A stretch of 64,000 nucleotides of DNA from an uncultured Alphaproteobacteria bacterium (GCA_949156565.1 CASCZI010000001.1:1-64000), one strand, 5' to 3'; shown: positions 1 to 8,816, numbered from the stretch's first letter. Numbers and translations: made by a program. Notes: generated by a model not told the origin, from the sequence alone.

Positions 1-100
1 CCCTTTTCTGGTTGGCTTTACCTTTTATCGGGCCACTACACCCGGCGCAAATTCGACTTTGCACTCAACCAGTGTGATATATTAGCCGAATTTTTTCCAG
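1..100 (-). other. Structured RNA-like element, copy a (may run off the window)
   Basis: Read on the minus strand, bases 66-72 and 8-14 form a 7-bp closing stem (CTGGTTG/CAACCAG). Inside are a hairpin GCAAA-5-TTTGC and a hairpin CGGG-8-CCCG whose loop holds TAGTG, followed by AAAGGTAAA. The TAGTG loop, CC, and AAAGGTAAA combination recurs at 177-256 and 41731-41800. No known riboswitch family was recognised. It could be a leader of a gene left of the window. Structure and repetition are seen; RNA function is inferred. Confidence 0.35.
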
Positions 101-176
101 TGGTTTTTTTATAGGTATTCATTTTTCTGGTCTTATTTTTGCCCCCGCGACAGATTTAATTCCACCCTTGGGGATT

Positions 177-256
177 GGGGATCGGTGTTTAGTGACCGCC
201 AAAGGTAAAAAAATACGGTGTCGCTTATTTTTTCATATCACGGCACACCGATCCCC
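177..256 (+). other. Structured RNA-like element, copy b
   Basis: An 11-bp perfect stem (177-187 with 246-256) encloses a competing hairpin CGGT-8-ACCG whose loop contains TTTAGTG, followed directly by CCAAAGGTAAA. This shares the loop and tail of copies at 1-100 and 41731-41800. The two hairpins share bases, so they are alternatives. A T-run follows about 9 bases after the long stem. It lies upstream of the promoter at 341-370, so it may be a separate small RNA or a leader remnant. Confidence 0.35.
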
Positions 257-340
257 CCATTAATTTTTTATAACGCGCAAAGGCCATGACGCCCAGACCC
301 CCGGAATTTTTTCAAATTTTTTGCCCTCCCTAAAAAACAC

Positions 341-370
341 TTGACATTTTTTTTTTTGGACTATTTTAAT
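341..370 (+). promoter_or_regulatory. Sigma70-like promoter for the 403-1095 gene
   Basis: A perfect -35 TTGACA (341-346), an 18-base spacer that is mostly T, and -10 TTTAAT (365-370) precede the gene. The start at 403 follows an AGAGAGAAAC ribosome binding site. Confidence 0.6.
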
Positions 371-402
371 CTCATTCGAACCAAAAACCAAAAGAGAGAA
401 AC

Positions 403-1095
403 ATGAAAAATTTAAAAACATTTGCACTGGCCATATTAATGGCGGCATCGGCCAAGGGCGCGATGGGCCAAAATGGGATTTACAATATGCTGACGCATAA
501 AAATGATGATCGACGCGGCGCGAAAACAGAATATCTATTGGACGTGTCATTGTTAAACAGCACCCAGCACGTCGCCCGCCCGCATAAGGCCCCCCGCGGA
601 TCCCACATCGGCATGGCCATCAACGCGGGTATTCGCTTTACCGGCGAAGACTATGATTCCCGGCAAATGCCAATCACCCTGGGGACTGGATTGGAATATC
701 AACTGATTAATGAAAACGGGATCTTGGTGGATACCGATAAATATGCCACCTATCGTCGGCATTCGATTTATCTGACCGGAACGGTCAACTATTTTATCAC
801 CCCTGAATTTTATGCCGGGTTGCAGATAAAGGGCGGCATGGGATTCGGTACCGGTGGGGAACGCAACTTTGTCTATGGTGAACGCATTGAATTGGGCCAT
901 AAAATCGGCAATGTCTGCGAAGTCTTTACCGCATGGGGATTCAGTGATTTTAGCAACTGGCGTTATGGGTCGTGTTGGAAAGTTACATCCATTGGGGGCC
1001 AATACGAATTCGGGATGCGCGCCCTGATCAATGCCAAAAAGGTCCGGGAATGGAATGCCAAAAAACGGGCAATCCGCGCCGCTCGCAGCCGTTAA
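403..1095 (+). CDS. Secreted or outer-membrane protein of unknown function
   Basis: A 230-residue protein with a Sec signal peptide (residues 1-22: MKN, hydrophobic FALAILMA, small residues before cleavage). The mature part has alternating glycine/aromatic and polar segments (for example FYAGLQIKGGMGFG) that suggest amphipathic strands of a small outer-membrane barrel or porin-like protein. The C-terminus is basic (RAIRAARSR) and does not end in the Phe typical of barrels. No family was recognised. The start is set by the ribosome binding site AGAGAGAAAC and a strong promoter. It is transcribed alone and converges on dnaN. Envelope localisation is inferred. Confidence 0.7.
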   Translation: MKNLKTFALAILMAASAKGAMGQNGIYNMLTHKNDDRRGAKTEYLLDVSLLNSTQHVARPHKAPRGSHIGMAINAGIRFTGEDYDSRQMPITLGTGLEYQLINENGILVDTDKYATYRRHSIYLTGTVNYFITPEFYAGLQIKGGMGFGTGGERNFVYGERIELGHKIGNVCEVFTAWGFSDFSNWRYGSCWKVTSIGGQYEFGMRALINAKKVREWNAKKRAIRAARSR

Positions 1096-1105
1096 TGGCA
1101 TAAAA

Positions 1106-1163
1106 AATCCCCCCGGGATTTACCCACGCAAGAAAATATATGCGTTGGTCCCAATGGGGGGAT
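1106..1163. terminator. Long convergent stem-loop terminator
   Basis: AATCCCCCC (1106-1114) pairs with GGGGGGATT (1156-1163 region), with an inner ACGCA/TGCGT stem, between two convergent stop codons. A-rich and T-rich flanks allow use in both directions. Confidence 0.6.
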
Positions 1164-1168
1164 TAATT

Positions 1169-2287
1169 TTACATCCGCATCGGCATTAATACAAATAATG
1201 CATCTGTCTTGGCATCTGTCGATTTAATAATCGTCGGTGACAAGGGATCTTGCATTTCCATTTGGAACTTATCCCCTTCGACCTGGCCGGCGACATCCAA
1301 CAAGAATTTTACATTGAACACCACCGTAAATGATGCGTCACCATTGTATTCAATATCCAATTCTTGGGTGGCCGTTCCGGCATCCGGACTGGACGCGTTA
1401 ACAACCAATTTGTTCATCGAATATGTTAATTGCACAGACTTGGTCTTGTCCACACTGGCCACCGATACCAAATCAACCGCATTGACAAATTGTTTGCGAT
1501 CTAAAACAGCAATCTTGTCATTACCCTTGGGGATGACGACACGATAATTAGGATATTGGGCATCAACCAATTTGCTGGTCAATGTGGCGGCACCAACGGT
1601 GAAACGAGCCTTGGTATCCGATAATTCCACCATCACATCATCAACGGTCGCATCTTCTAATAATTTAGATAATTCACCAATAACGCGCCGTGGCAAAATC
1701 ACAGACGGCATATCAGCACTGCCATCGGGGGCCGGCATCGCACACAGGGCCATCCGCTGGGCGTCGGTTGCAACCGCGGTTAACATTTTTTCTTTGCCTT
1801 CGTCCGATATATGGAAATAAATTCCCCCCAAATGATAACGTACATCATCGGTCGGGATCGCAAATTTCGTTTGATTAATCAGATGGGCCAAATCACCGGT
1901 TGTCATCTGGAACTTGGTCGTCAGGTTTGCGCCCGCCATGGCCGGGAAATTTTCCGCCGGCAATGTCGGCAACCGAAACACCGCGCGGCCACTGGATACC
2001 ACCAATTGGTCACCCGTCTGTTTAAATGTAATTTCTGCATCATCGGGCAATTTGCGGACAATATCATACAACATCTGCACCGGTACGGTTGTTTTGCCCC
2101 CCAATGTGATATCGGCGGCCACATGTTCCACCAATTCCAAATCAACATTGGTCGCAGACAGAATTAAATCATCTGCCACCTCTAACTTTACATTCATTAA
2201 TATCGGCAGTGTTGCACGCTTTTCCACAATGGATTGCATATGTCCCAAGGCGCGAATCAACACCTGACGAAATACAGAAAATTCCAT
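1169..2287 (-). CDS. dnaN: DNA polymerase III beta sliding clamp
   Basis: A 372-residue protein of the usual length for the bacterial beta clamp, which dimerises around DNA and tethers DNA polymerase III. The three repeated clamp domains are visible, starting MEFSVFRQVLIRALGHMQSIVEKRATLPIL and ending in the usual FVLMPMRM. The start follows an AGGAG site (AACAGGAGTAAGTT). Unlike the common dnaA-dnaN-recF arrangement, its neighbours are a secreted protein and an AsmA protein, so no origin-proximal operon is seen here. Cytoplasmic replication factor; identification is firm. Confidence 0.97.
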   Translation of the reverse strand: MEFSVFRQVLIRALGHMQSIVEKRATLPILMNVKLEVADDLILSATNVDLELVEHVAADITLGGKTTVPVQMLYDIVRKLPDDAEITFKQTGDQLVVSSGRAVFRLPTLPAENFPAMAGANLTTKFQMTTGDLAHLINQTKFAIPTDDVRYHLGGIYFHISDEGKEKMLTAVATDAQRMALCAMPAPDGSADMPSVILPRRVIGELSKLLEDATVDDVMVELSDTKARFTVGAATLTSKLVDAQYPNYRVVIPKGNDKIAVLDRKQFVNAVDLVSVASVDKTKSVQLTYSMNKLVVNASSPDAGTATQELDIEYNGDASFTVVFNVKFLLDVAGQVEGDKFQMEMQDPLSPTIIKSTDAKTDALFVLMPMRM

Positions 2288-2399
2288 AACTTACTCCTGT
2301 TAATCTGTTTGCGTCCCACATCTCTTTGGTCAGAGTTTATCAAAAAATGCCGATTCGGTGCAAGGGCAAAAGACACCCCAACGCATCAAAAAATAAAAT

Positions 2400-4490
2400 T
2401 TAATCAAATGAATGGATCATTGAACCAACCAATTCGGCCATGGGGCGATTCATCCATTCGGGATCATCGGGCATGGACGGTGCCCCCCGCTTCATCGCGG
2501 TTTGACACGGTTGATCATCCGCCAACCAGTTTTCAATTAAATCCCCCGCCAAGAGGCCCACGCCCGCCCCGGCCACAATACTTAACCCGCCGGTTAATGG
2601 GGCCAACAACATCCCCAGTCCCGTCGCCGATGCCACACGTCCAACAATGGCGGCCCCACTGATACGAATATCGGGTTCGGCCAAAGAACCATTAATTTCC
2701 ATCGCATTGACCACATTACCTGTTAATGATAATTTAATTCCACGGACCGGTACCGTCGCCAAGGACAAACGCATCGATTCATTCCCCAAATCCAAATTAC
2801 CCGCCAATTGAACATTAATGGCATTGGTTTCGGCGGCAACACCATTTTGGGTTTCAATACGCCCATCCCGAATTTTAACATTGATGGACGCACACGAAAT
2901 TTCCATCTGGTCTTTTTCTTTTTCCGACCTGAACATATCTGTAATGGTGTGGCGCAAACTGGTTAAAAAATCCGTTCCATAAATATTGGCCACCAACGCC
3001 GGATACGCATACCCTGACCCCACCGAATACGCATATGCCGGCCCCGTCAATGTTTGCATCAGCGTACTTAACGTCGCGCCCCGCGCGTTCAGGTAAAATT
3101 CAATATTGACCGGTAATTCTGCGATTAAATCCCGCTGATGTACCTGCTTTAAAATTTCACCCACATAAATGCGTTCACCAATTCCACCGGCACGGGCATC
3201 AATTATACCATCGGGATCAATATCAATATCGGCACCCACATGAATATCCCCATCACCCATAACCGTCTTTAGGTCAATATGACCCATCCCATCACGCAAT
3301 CCGCCACGCAATCTTAGATCATTTAAACTTAAATCCCGATACACAACCATTTGCCCAATATCTGCATCCAGGTCCCAATCAATTTGCCGAAATAAATCCC
3401 CATAAAGCGGCGTGTCTTGAAACACATTTAATGGCCGATTGGGACGATGCCATTTTCGCCCAGAATTATAAAGCCCAGGGAACAATTCGACCAAGCTTAT
3501 GCGTTCCGATTCCAATACGGCCCGGACAAAGGGAACCTGTTTTGACCAATCAATTTGCCCAGAAAATTTTAATTCATTACCACGCATCCGTAACGACGAT
3601 TTGCGTAATGTCAATTTATTCCAATCATATCCCCCTGCGATGTGAACACCAATTCGGGGCATATCCATGATATCTAAATTCAATACTTCACCCACGGCGG
3701 CAATATCTGGAATTTCACCTTTGATAATAAAATCGATGGGGGCCAAACTGGTTCCTTCTAATGCGATATTGGCAATTAATGCATCGCCCCCCGTGGCCAA
3801 TGCCACACGCATGGGATAAACACGACGTTCAGGATTATATTCCGAATACGTCACAATAAATGGATAGACTTCGCGTTTGGATTTAATCCATCCAGAATAT
3901 TCACGTCCGGTTTTTGTGGGAACATATTTTACATTAAAACCTGTAATAATATAACTTGATTCTAAAATATGTGCGGTTAGATGCCGTACCTCTACCGCCC
4001 CCAACCCGGGATCTTTGAACGGATATTTTGGTTTTTCTGTGGTCGTGGCCGGCATGTCTTTATCCCCTGATTCCCATTGGGGATAAATTGAATACGCCCC
4101 ATCTTTGTTTTGTTCCAGAAAGATTGCCGCATCATAAATTTTAACATTTTGGATGGTGGGTCGATTTTGTAATAACGAGAGTAAATTTAACCGCACATCG
4201 ATTCGCCGCGCCATAAACCCATTGGGATTATGGGCCCATGGGGCGTTGGGCACCCGCACATCATTTAATTCAACCCGCGGGCGCAAAGAAAAACGCCACC
4301 CAATGGCCCCATCAATTTCAACCGGCAAACCGGTCGCGTCCCGCAATATGCCAACCAAATCCCCGCGTAACGTTTCAAGATTTAATTGGGATAATGAAAT
4401 GATCACCGCCACCACCATCCCCATAACAAAGACGGCGAATATGCGTGCAATTGGTAAAAAGATTCTTTTGCGTTTCGAAACTTTTTTCAT
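2400..4490 (-). CDS. AsmA family protein
   Basis: A 696-residue protein with a basic N-terminus (KKVSKRKR), one transmembrane helix (about residues 10-33) and a long periplasmic beta-rich region. The start of the mature part (LRGDLVGILRDATGLPVEIDGAIGW) is typical of AsmA/TamB-like proteins, which are linked to outer-membrane biogenesis and probably form lipid-transport bridges. A hydrophobic stretch near residues 620-660 is rich in Gly and Leu, and a single Cys follows. It sits 15 bases downstream of a pseudouridine synthase gene and is probably co-transcribed. Family is clear from architecture; substrate is unknown. Confidence 0.85.
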   Translation of the reverse strand: MKKVSKRKRIFLPIARIFAVFVMGMVVAVIISLSQLNLETLRGDLVGILRDATGLPVEIDGAIGWRFSLRPRVELNDVRVPNAPWAHNPNGFMARRIDVRLNLLSLLQNRPTIQNVKIYDAAIFLEQNKDGAYSIYPQWESGDKDMPATTTEKPKYPFKDPGLGAVEVRHLTAHILESSYIITGFNVKYVPTKTGREYSGWIKSKREVYPFIVTYSEYNPERRVYPMRVALATGGDALIANIALEGTSLAPIDFIIKGEIPDIAAVGEVLNLDIMDMPRIGVHIAGGYDWNKLTLRKSSLRMRGNELKFSGQIDWSKQVPFVRAVLESERISLVELFPGLYNSGRKWHRPNRPLNVFQDTPLYGDLFRQIDWDLDADIGQMVVYRDLSLNDLRLRGGLRDGMGHIDLKTVMGDGDIHVGADIDIDPDGIIDARAGGIGERIYVGEILKQVHQRDLIAELPVNIEFYLNARGATLSTLMQTLTGPAYAYSVGSGYAYPALVANIYGTDFLTSLRHTITDMFRSEKEKDQMEISCASINVKIRDGRIETQNGVAAETNAINVQLAGNLDLGNESMRLSLATVPVRGIKLSLTGNVVNAMEINGSLAEPDIRISGAAIVGRVASATGLGMLLAPLTGGLSIVAGAGVGLLAGDLIENWLADDQPCQTAMKRGAPSMPDDPEWMNRPMAELVGSMIHSFD

Positions 4491-4505
4491 GGGAATATCT
4501 ATATC

Positions 4506-5465
4506 TTATGGAATTTGAAATTCCAGCATTTTTAACACCGGCATCATAAAATCAGGCACCTGGGCCCGCAACGTTATCAAACGCCCCGTGCGCGGATGAC
4601 GAAATGTAATCTGATGGGCCAATAAAAATAATCGGTTTATGGGACCAATTGATCCCATAATCGGCGCGCGCGCCATATCGCCACCATATAATGCATCCCC
4701 CACAATCGGTGCCCCCAATGTTTGTGCGCTATGCAACCGTAACTGATGCGTGCGACCGGTTTGTGGCGAAAATGCAATCCATGTCAAATCACCGGCGGTG
4801 GATAAAACCTCATACTCGGTAATGGCACGCTGGGGGCGTAATCCATCTGGCGCCTGGGACGGATCGGTGATAACCGCGCCCCGGATAACGTAATTATCGA
4901 TAATACCACGCGTGGGTGATACCCCCCCCATCAATAATGCCAGATATTGCTTATGCGCGGTTTTATCTTGAAATGCACGGGCCAAATTTTGGGCCGCCAT
5001 CTGATTTTTTGCCACAACCAAAACGCCACTTGTTTCGCGATCCAACCGATGAACCAGCGCAATTTTATCATACGGATACATGGCGGCCGCCATTTTATCA
5101 ACCGATTTGCGAATGCCCGTCCCCCCTTGGACCGCCAGACCCGCCGGTTTATCAAAAACAACGATATCATCATCATCGTGAATAATACATTGCCGCAATT
5201 GTTCCAAATCTTCCAAACTGTACCTGTCGCCCGCTTCGTTCTTTTTTACCGGGTTACGATATGTATCGATGGTTGGGGGTATACGCACAACATCCCCCGC
5301 GTTTAATATTTCACGCCCCCGCACACGCGATGAATTCACACGAATTTGACCACCACGGCACAAGCGATAGAAATCACGCATCGGCATGCCGGGAAAATGT
5401 CGCATGAACCAACGCCCCAGGCGTATTCCCTGTTCGGTGTCTGAAATGATTATGGTTCCGGCCAT
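4506..5465 (-). CDS. RluC/RluD-family 23S rRNA pseudouridine synthase
   Basis: A 319-residue protein with an N-terminal S4-like RNA-binding segment (DFYRLCRGGQIRVN) and a catalytic domain carrying HRLDRETSG, in which the Asp is the catalytic nucleophile. The later motif GRTHQLRLH is also typical. The family isomerises uridines in large-subunit rRNA; RluC is the best guess from length and the S4 domain, but the exact target positions cannot be read from sequence. It lies between the prepilin gene and the AsmA gene on the same strand with short gaps. The start is the only sensible ATG. Confidence 0.9.
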   Translation of the reverse strand: MAGTIIISDTEQGIRLGRWFMRHFPGMPMRDFYRLCRGGQIRVNSSRVRGREILNAGDVVRIPPTIDTYRNPVKKNEAGDRYSLEDLEQLRQCIIHDDDDIVVFDKPAGLAVQGGTGIRKSVDKMAAAMYPYDKIALVHRLDRETSGVLVVAKNQMAAQNLARAFQDKTAHKQYLALLMGGVSPTRGIIDNYVIRGAVITDPSQAPDGLRPQRAITEYEVLSTAGDLTWIAFSPQTGRTHQLRLHSAQTLGAPIVGDALYGGDMARAPIMGSIGPINRLFLLAHQITFRHPRTGRLITLRAQVPDFMMPVLKMLEFQIP

Positions 5466-5475
5466 CGATTATGCC

Positions 5476-5940
5476 TTATTCGCCATAAATAATGGTCACA
5501 ACATTACTGTCATCACCCGCATTGCATGTCCCCGATGCGCCCGACGATTTTCCATTTGATGTGCGATATCCCACCGAATCAGACCACGCCTTGGTTACAA
5601 AATATTTACAATCGGCATCTGATAACCCATGAATAGACACGATAAATTGACGGGAATTGGATGGGTTTACCGCCAATTCATATGTCCCGCCATAGGGATT
5701 TTTCGCCGACATGCCAATTGCACCGAAAATCGTTGCGTTATTAATATTTGAAAAATCATCATATTCGCCCAACAATTGACGTACACCGGTTGTGATCTGA
5801 ATTACTTCGTCATTGACAGTATTGCGTTTTTGCGTGCGGGTGGCGGCCGAAATCATTCCAATCGCCCCGACCGTAATCACGCCCATAATGGCCAATACAC
5901 CCAACATCTCTATCATGGATCTTCCGGATTCTTGTCTCAT
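5476..5940 (-). CDS. Type IV prepilin-like / type II secretion pseudopilin-like protein
   Basis: A 154-residue protein with a class III signal peptide: MRQESG, then RSMIEM with Glu at +5, followed by the hydrophobic helix LGVLAIMGVITVGAIGMI. It would be processed by a prepilin peptidase and inserted in the inner membrane. The C-terminal part contains Cys pairs (DADCKYF and SGTCNAG) that could form the usual D-region disulfide. No other pilus genes are nearby, so it may be an isolated minor pilin. The start follows GGGGAATTGAC. Confidence 0.8.
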   Translation of the reverse strand: MRQESGRSMIEMLGVLAIMGVITVGAIGMISAATRTQKRNTVNDEVIQITTGVRQLLGEYDDFSNINNATIFGAIGMSAKNPYGGTYELAVNPSNSRQFIVSIHGLSDADCKYFVTKAWSDSVGYRTSNGKSSGASGTCNAGDDSNVVTIIYGE

Positions 5941-5954
5941 GTCAATTCCCCTAT

Positions 5955-5989
5955 TTGCTATTTGTTTTTTTTATTCTATCATATTTGGT
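5955..5989 (+). promoter_or_regulatory. Promoter giving a leaderless uvrC mRNA
   Basis: TTGCTA (5955-5960), 16 bases, TATCAT (5977-5982), then 7 bases to the ATG at 5990. Transcription starting 7 bases after the -10 would begin at the start codon. No ribosome binding site is visible, which supports a leaderless start. Confidence 0.5.
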
Positions 5990-7414
5990 ATGAATATTCA
6001 ATTTTCTGATTTGATAGAAAACAGTCCTCGTTCCCCCGGCGTCTATAAAATGTATGATGCGGATGGAACGTTACTTTACGTGGGCAAGGCACGGGATTTG
6101 AACCTGCGGCTGAAACAATATATTGATATTCCCAAACTGGAACCGCATAAACAGATCATGCGAACGCTGGTGACACGTGTGGAATGGGAAATCGTTGCGA
6201 CCGAATCGGACGCATTGGTCCGTGAACAGGAATTAATTAAAACGCAAAAGCCACGTTATAACATTATGTTAACAGATGGAAAAATGTATCCCATGTTGGC
6301 ATTGACCCAATCCCCGTTTCCGCGTCTGTTAAAATTTCGCGGCAAAATATCCCAACGGCGCGATGTCTATGGCCCATACCCATCGGTATTGGCATTAAAT
6401 GAAACCATAAAAATTTTACAAAAGGTATGCCAACTGCGTACATGCACAGATACATTTATGCGTAATCGATCACGACCATGCCTGTTGTATCAAATTGGCC
6501 GGTGCAGTGGTCCGTGCACCATCCCCCAGACCGATTATGGCGCACGTGTTTCATTGGCGCGGCGCATCCTTACCGGCGACAGTGAACCCATCATCGCCGA
6601 TTTAACCAAAGAAATGCAGGCGTATTCTGATAATTTAGATTTTGAGAATGCAGCCATAACACGGGATAAAATCGCCGCATTGACCCATACATCAACACGC
6701 GGTATACGCCCCAAATCAACGCACAGCGCCCATATCGATTGGGCCGGTGGAATGGATGATTTGGAAAAATGGCTGGGGATTAAAATCAATCGGGCGGGCG
6801 TATTTGATAATTCGCACCTGTTTGGGCGTAATCCTGTGGGTGCCATGATTGCGGTTACCCGTGATGGATTCGACAAGGCGTCTTATCGACACTTTAAATT
6901 GAAAAATCAATCGGCGGCCGGCAATGATATCGCCATGATGTCTGAATTTGTAACCCGTGCGACAACCCGCGGTCCGGCATTGGATCTGATTATTGTCGAT
7001 GGTGGACCGGCCCAATGGAATATTGCCCATCGCGTGGCCCCGCATATTCCGATCTTGGGCGTGACCAAGGGCGAAGTGCGCGATGGCGACGAACATTTTA
7101 TTATGCCCGACGGCACGGTCTATCGCGATATGGACCGCACGGGCCGTTTGTTTCTTATGCTGCGCGCGGTCCGGGACGAAGCGCACCGTTTCGTCATCAC
7201 ATTCCATCGCACTGTTCGTGCCAAGACGGTAACCGGATCTGTGCTGGATGAAATTGACGGAATTGGCCCTGCGCGAAAGCGGGCGGTATTGCGCCATTTT
7301 GGATCCGTGCGCGCGATTTGTGATGCAGATTTGGCGGCATTAATACGAACACCGGGCTTGGGGCGGGCCGCGGCTGAAAAAATCTATGCCCATTTTCATT
7401 CGGATGTGGTATAA
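5990..7414 (+). CDS. uvrC: Excinuclease ABC subunit C, compact form
   Basis: UvrC makes both incisions in nucleotide excision repair. The 474 residues contain, in order, the GIY-YIG nuclease (SPGVYKMYD ... LLYVGKA, residues 13-42), four cysteines in the Fe-S pattern (C152, C164, C172, C176), the UVR helix pair (about 205-232), the RNase H-like nuclease with D273, D337 and H399 conserved, and C-terminal helix-hairpin-helix motifs (420-470). Typical UvrC has about 600 residues. The missing part is mostly the linker between UVR and the RNase H domain, about 40 residues here. The reading frame runs open further upstream, but MNIQFSDLIENSPRSPGVY is the family start. Confidence 0.93.
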   Translation: MNIQFSDLIENSPRSPGVYKMYDADGTLLYVGKARDLNLRLKQYIDIPKLEPHKQIMRTLVTRVEWEIVATESDALVREQELIKTQKPRYNIMLTDGKMYPMLALTQSPFPRLLKFRGKISQRRDVYGPYPSVLALNETIKILQKVCQLRTCTDTFMRNRSRPCLLYQIGRCSGPCTIPQTDYGARVSLARRILTGDSEPIIADLTKEMQAYSDNLDFENAAITRDKIAALTHTSTRGIRPKSTHSAHIDWAGGMDDLEKWLGIKINRAGVFDNSHLFGRNPVGAMIAVTRDGFDKASYRHFKLKNQSAAGNDIAMMSEFVTRATTRGPALDLIIVDGGPAQWNIAHRVAPHIPILGVTKGEVRDGDEHFIMPDGTVYRDMDRTGRLFLMLRAVRDEAHRFVITFHRTVRAKTVTGSVLDEIDGIGPARKRAVLRHFGSVRAICDADLAALIRTPGLGRAAAEKIYAHFHSDVV

Positions 7415-7449
7415 TTTCATTATTATTTAAGCCTAAGGAGATATTGCCC

Positions 7450-8052
7450 ATGAAATCATTTGTTAATTTTTTATCCGCATTCCGAATTTTTGCGGCCTTT
7501 GCAATTATTCCGACATTCATGTTTCAAATGTTTTGGTTGACATTTATTCTCTATGTTTTGGGATCTGTATCCGATTGGTTCGACGGGTATCTTGCACGGC
7601 GTTACAATGTTTGCAGTAAAATTGGCGGTGTGATGGATCATATTGGGGATAAATTACTGGTTTCAAATACATTAATCATGTTGGCCACCAAGAGGCCGGA
7701 ATGGTTTATTGTTTTACCCATTATTTTGATGATCGCCCGTGAATTGTATATCAGTGGTCTGCGCGAATTCATGGGCACCCAGAAAATGGAAATGCCTGTG
7801 CCCAAGGCACGCTTTTCCATGGGCAAGGTTAAAACCACCTTTCAAATGATTGCTATCGGGGCGTTTTTATTGATCTTTGCAATTGGATCGACAATAACCA
7901 CGGAAACAACCGGACGTATTACCCTGGTTTTGGCGCATATCTTGCCGAAAATCGGGATGTGGGGCCTGTGGATCTCTTTGGTGGCATCACTCTGGTCGGC
8001 AACCCAATATACGCACACATTTATCCAGAAAATAAAACAATTAAAAAAATAA
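7450..8052 (+). CDS. pgsA: CDP-diacylglycerol-glycerol-3-phosphate 3-phosphatidyltransferase
   Basis: A 200-residue integral membrane enzyme that makes phosphatidylglycerophosphate, the first committed step to phosphatidylglycerol and cardiolipin. The CDP-alcohol phosphotransferase signature is present: DWFDGYLARR followed by G-x3-D-x3-D (GGVMDHIGD). Hydrophobic helices span most of the protein. The ATG at 7450 is preferred because AAGGAG lies 10 bases upstream; a TTG two codons earlier is too close to it. It follows uvrC by 35 bases, with a TATAAT-like box in the end of uvrC. The uvrC-pgsA order is common in proteobacteria. Confidence 0.95.
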   Translation: MKSFVNFLSAFRIFAAFAIIPTFMFQMFWLTFILYVLGSVSDWFDGYLARRYNVCSKIGGVMDHIGDKLLVSNTLIMLATKRPEWFIVLPIILMIARELYISGLREFMGTQKMEMPVPKARFSMGKVKTTFQMIAIGAFLLIFAIGSTITTETTGRITLVLAHILPKIGMWGLWISLVASLWSATQYTHTFIQKIKQLKK

Positions 8053-8058
8053 AAAATC

Positions 8059-8083
8059 CGGGGCCATATTGGCCCCGTTTTTA
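8059..8083. terminator. Terminator after pgsA
   Basis: Stem CGGGGCC-ATATT-GGCCCCG followed by TTTTT on the plus strand and AAAAAA before it, so it can serve both directions. It also ends the degraded minus-strand gene. Confidence 0.8.
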
Positions 8084-8297
8084 TTCCATCCGATACGTTG
8101 TACCGCCAACGGTCACATGAATCCCGGTGCCATGGCCGGCCGTCAAATTTCCGTGACACACGCCGCCCGTTCCCCGCGTCACATTCCCATGGGCAATTTG
8201 ATTCAACCGCGTACATCACCGACGGCGTGGAATACGCCGATGGGGTACCCAGAATGCCCACAACCACGGCAATCGCGCCACAAAACCGACGGTTAGA
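8081..8297 (-). pseudogene. Remnant of a small secreted surface-protein gene
   Basis: Reading leftwards, one frame gives a signal-peptide-like stretch (RRFCGAIAVVVGILGTPSAYS) with no usable ATG. Near 8205-8215 a second frame takes over and gives a Gly/His-rich tail ending HVTVGGTTYRME and a stop at 8081. The expected start, in the second ATGCCTAATC repeat of the leader cassette, is changed to ACG. Together these look like a surface-protein gene inactivated by loss of its start and a frameshift. Two short frames could also be coincidence. Confidence 0.35.
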
Positions 8298-8444
8298 TTA
8301 GGCGTAGTTGGGGGCAAATTTTGTCGCAGAAATTGGGGATTTTTTGTTTTGTCGGGACCGCTCCGAAAACCGTCCCTTTGGATTAGGCATAGTCAAATCA
8401 TGCCCAACCCCAGGAGTTATATCCGTTTGCACAATTTTTGACAC
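8293..8444 (-). promoter_or_regulatory. MPNP leader cassette, locus 1 (decayed)
   Basis: Minus strand: -10 TATAAC (8416-8421) with weak -35 candidates near 8438-8444, then 25 bases to the leader repeat ATGCCTAATC (start at 8390), then 85 bases to a second copy whose ATG is now ACG (8303-8305). The sequence TCCTGGGGTT after the -10 matches locus 3 at 63.2 kb. Spacing is identical to the other two loci. Confidence 0.7.
8298..8390 (-). CDS. Leader ORF of cassette locus 1
   Basis: A 30-codon open frame starting in the repeat (MPNPKGRFSERSRQNKK...) and stopping inside the second repeat copy. It is basic and has no recognised family. Its start is 25 bases after a -10, about 18 bases after the expected transcript start, with no clear ribosome binding site. 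Translation is unproven; equivalent leaders at the other loci encode 9 and 15 residues. Confidence 0.35.
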   Translation of the reverse strand: MPNPKGRFSERSRQNKKSPISATKFAPNYA

Positions 8445-8491
8445 GGGGAAAAACGCAATCAATCTTTGTCCCGGTGGATTCATTTATTTTT

Positions 8492-8776
8492 TTATTTGCC
8501 TTTGATCCCATATACCTCGGCAATCTTTTGCCGGCATGCGGCCGCAATATCAATATGACGACGGGCGGCATTTAAAAAAGGCTCTGGAATATCATACACT
8601 GCCCCATGACGAAATGTCCAAAATACACGGCGCGATACCCCATTATATTTATGTTCGCAAATCATTTTTTTGCAATAGCCCGGGGCATTACGAAAAATGC
8701 ATGCACTGCAATTACCCAATGGCGTTGGGTTTGCCACGACAACATCATAAAAATCCCATCTTTCAATAATCGACAT
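8492..8776 (-). CDS. Small cysteine-rich protein, possible metal binder
   Basis: A 94-residue protein with CSACIF followed by C-x5-C (GYCKKMICEH), four cysteines arranged as a possible zinc site, followed by basic and aromatic residues. Small proteins of this general Cx2C pattern are common in gut bacteria and phages, but no function was recognised. It sits alone downstream of the tatA terminator, with a weak AGGGG site before the ATG. Coding potential is supported by length and the cysteine pattern only. Confidence 0.5.
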   Translation of the reverse strand: MSIIERWDFYDVVVANPTPLGNCSACIFRNAPGYCKKMICEHKYNGVSRRVFWTFRHGAVYDIPEPFLNAARRHIDIAAACRQKIAEVYGIKGK

Positions 8777-8782
8777 AAAAAA

Positions 8783-8816
8783 CCCCTATATTTTTTATCA
8801 TAGGGGGCTTTTTTTA
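8783..8816. terminator. Terminator after tatA
   Basis: CCCCTA (8783-8788) pairs with TAGGGG (8801-8806), with T-runs on either strand. It separates tatA from the small Cys-rich gene. Confidence 0.7.

Noticed and set aside
553..1101. A 182-codon open frame opposite the 403-1095 gene
   Set aside because: The plus-strand gene has a signal peptide, promoter and ribosome binding site; the antisense frame has neither and its sequence is not protein-like.
5813..5989. Upstream extension of the uvrC frame
   Set aside because: It overlaps the prepilin gene, and the UvrC family start and -10 box both point to 5990.
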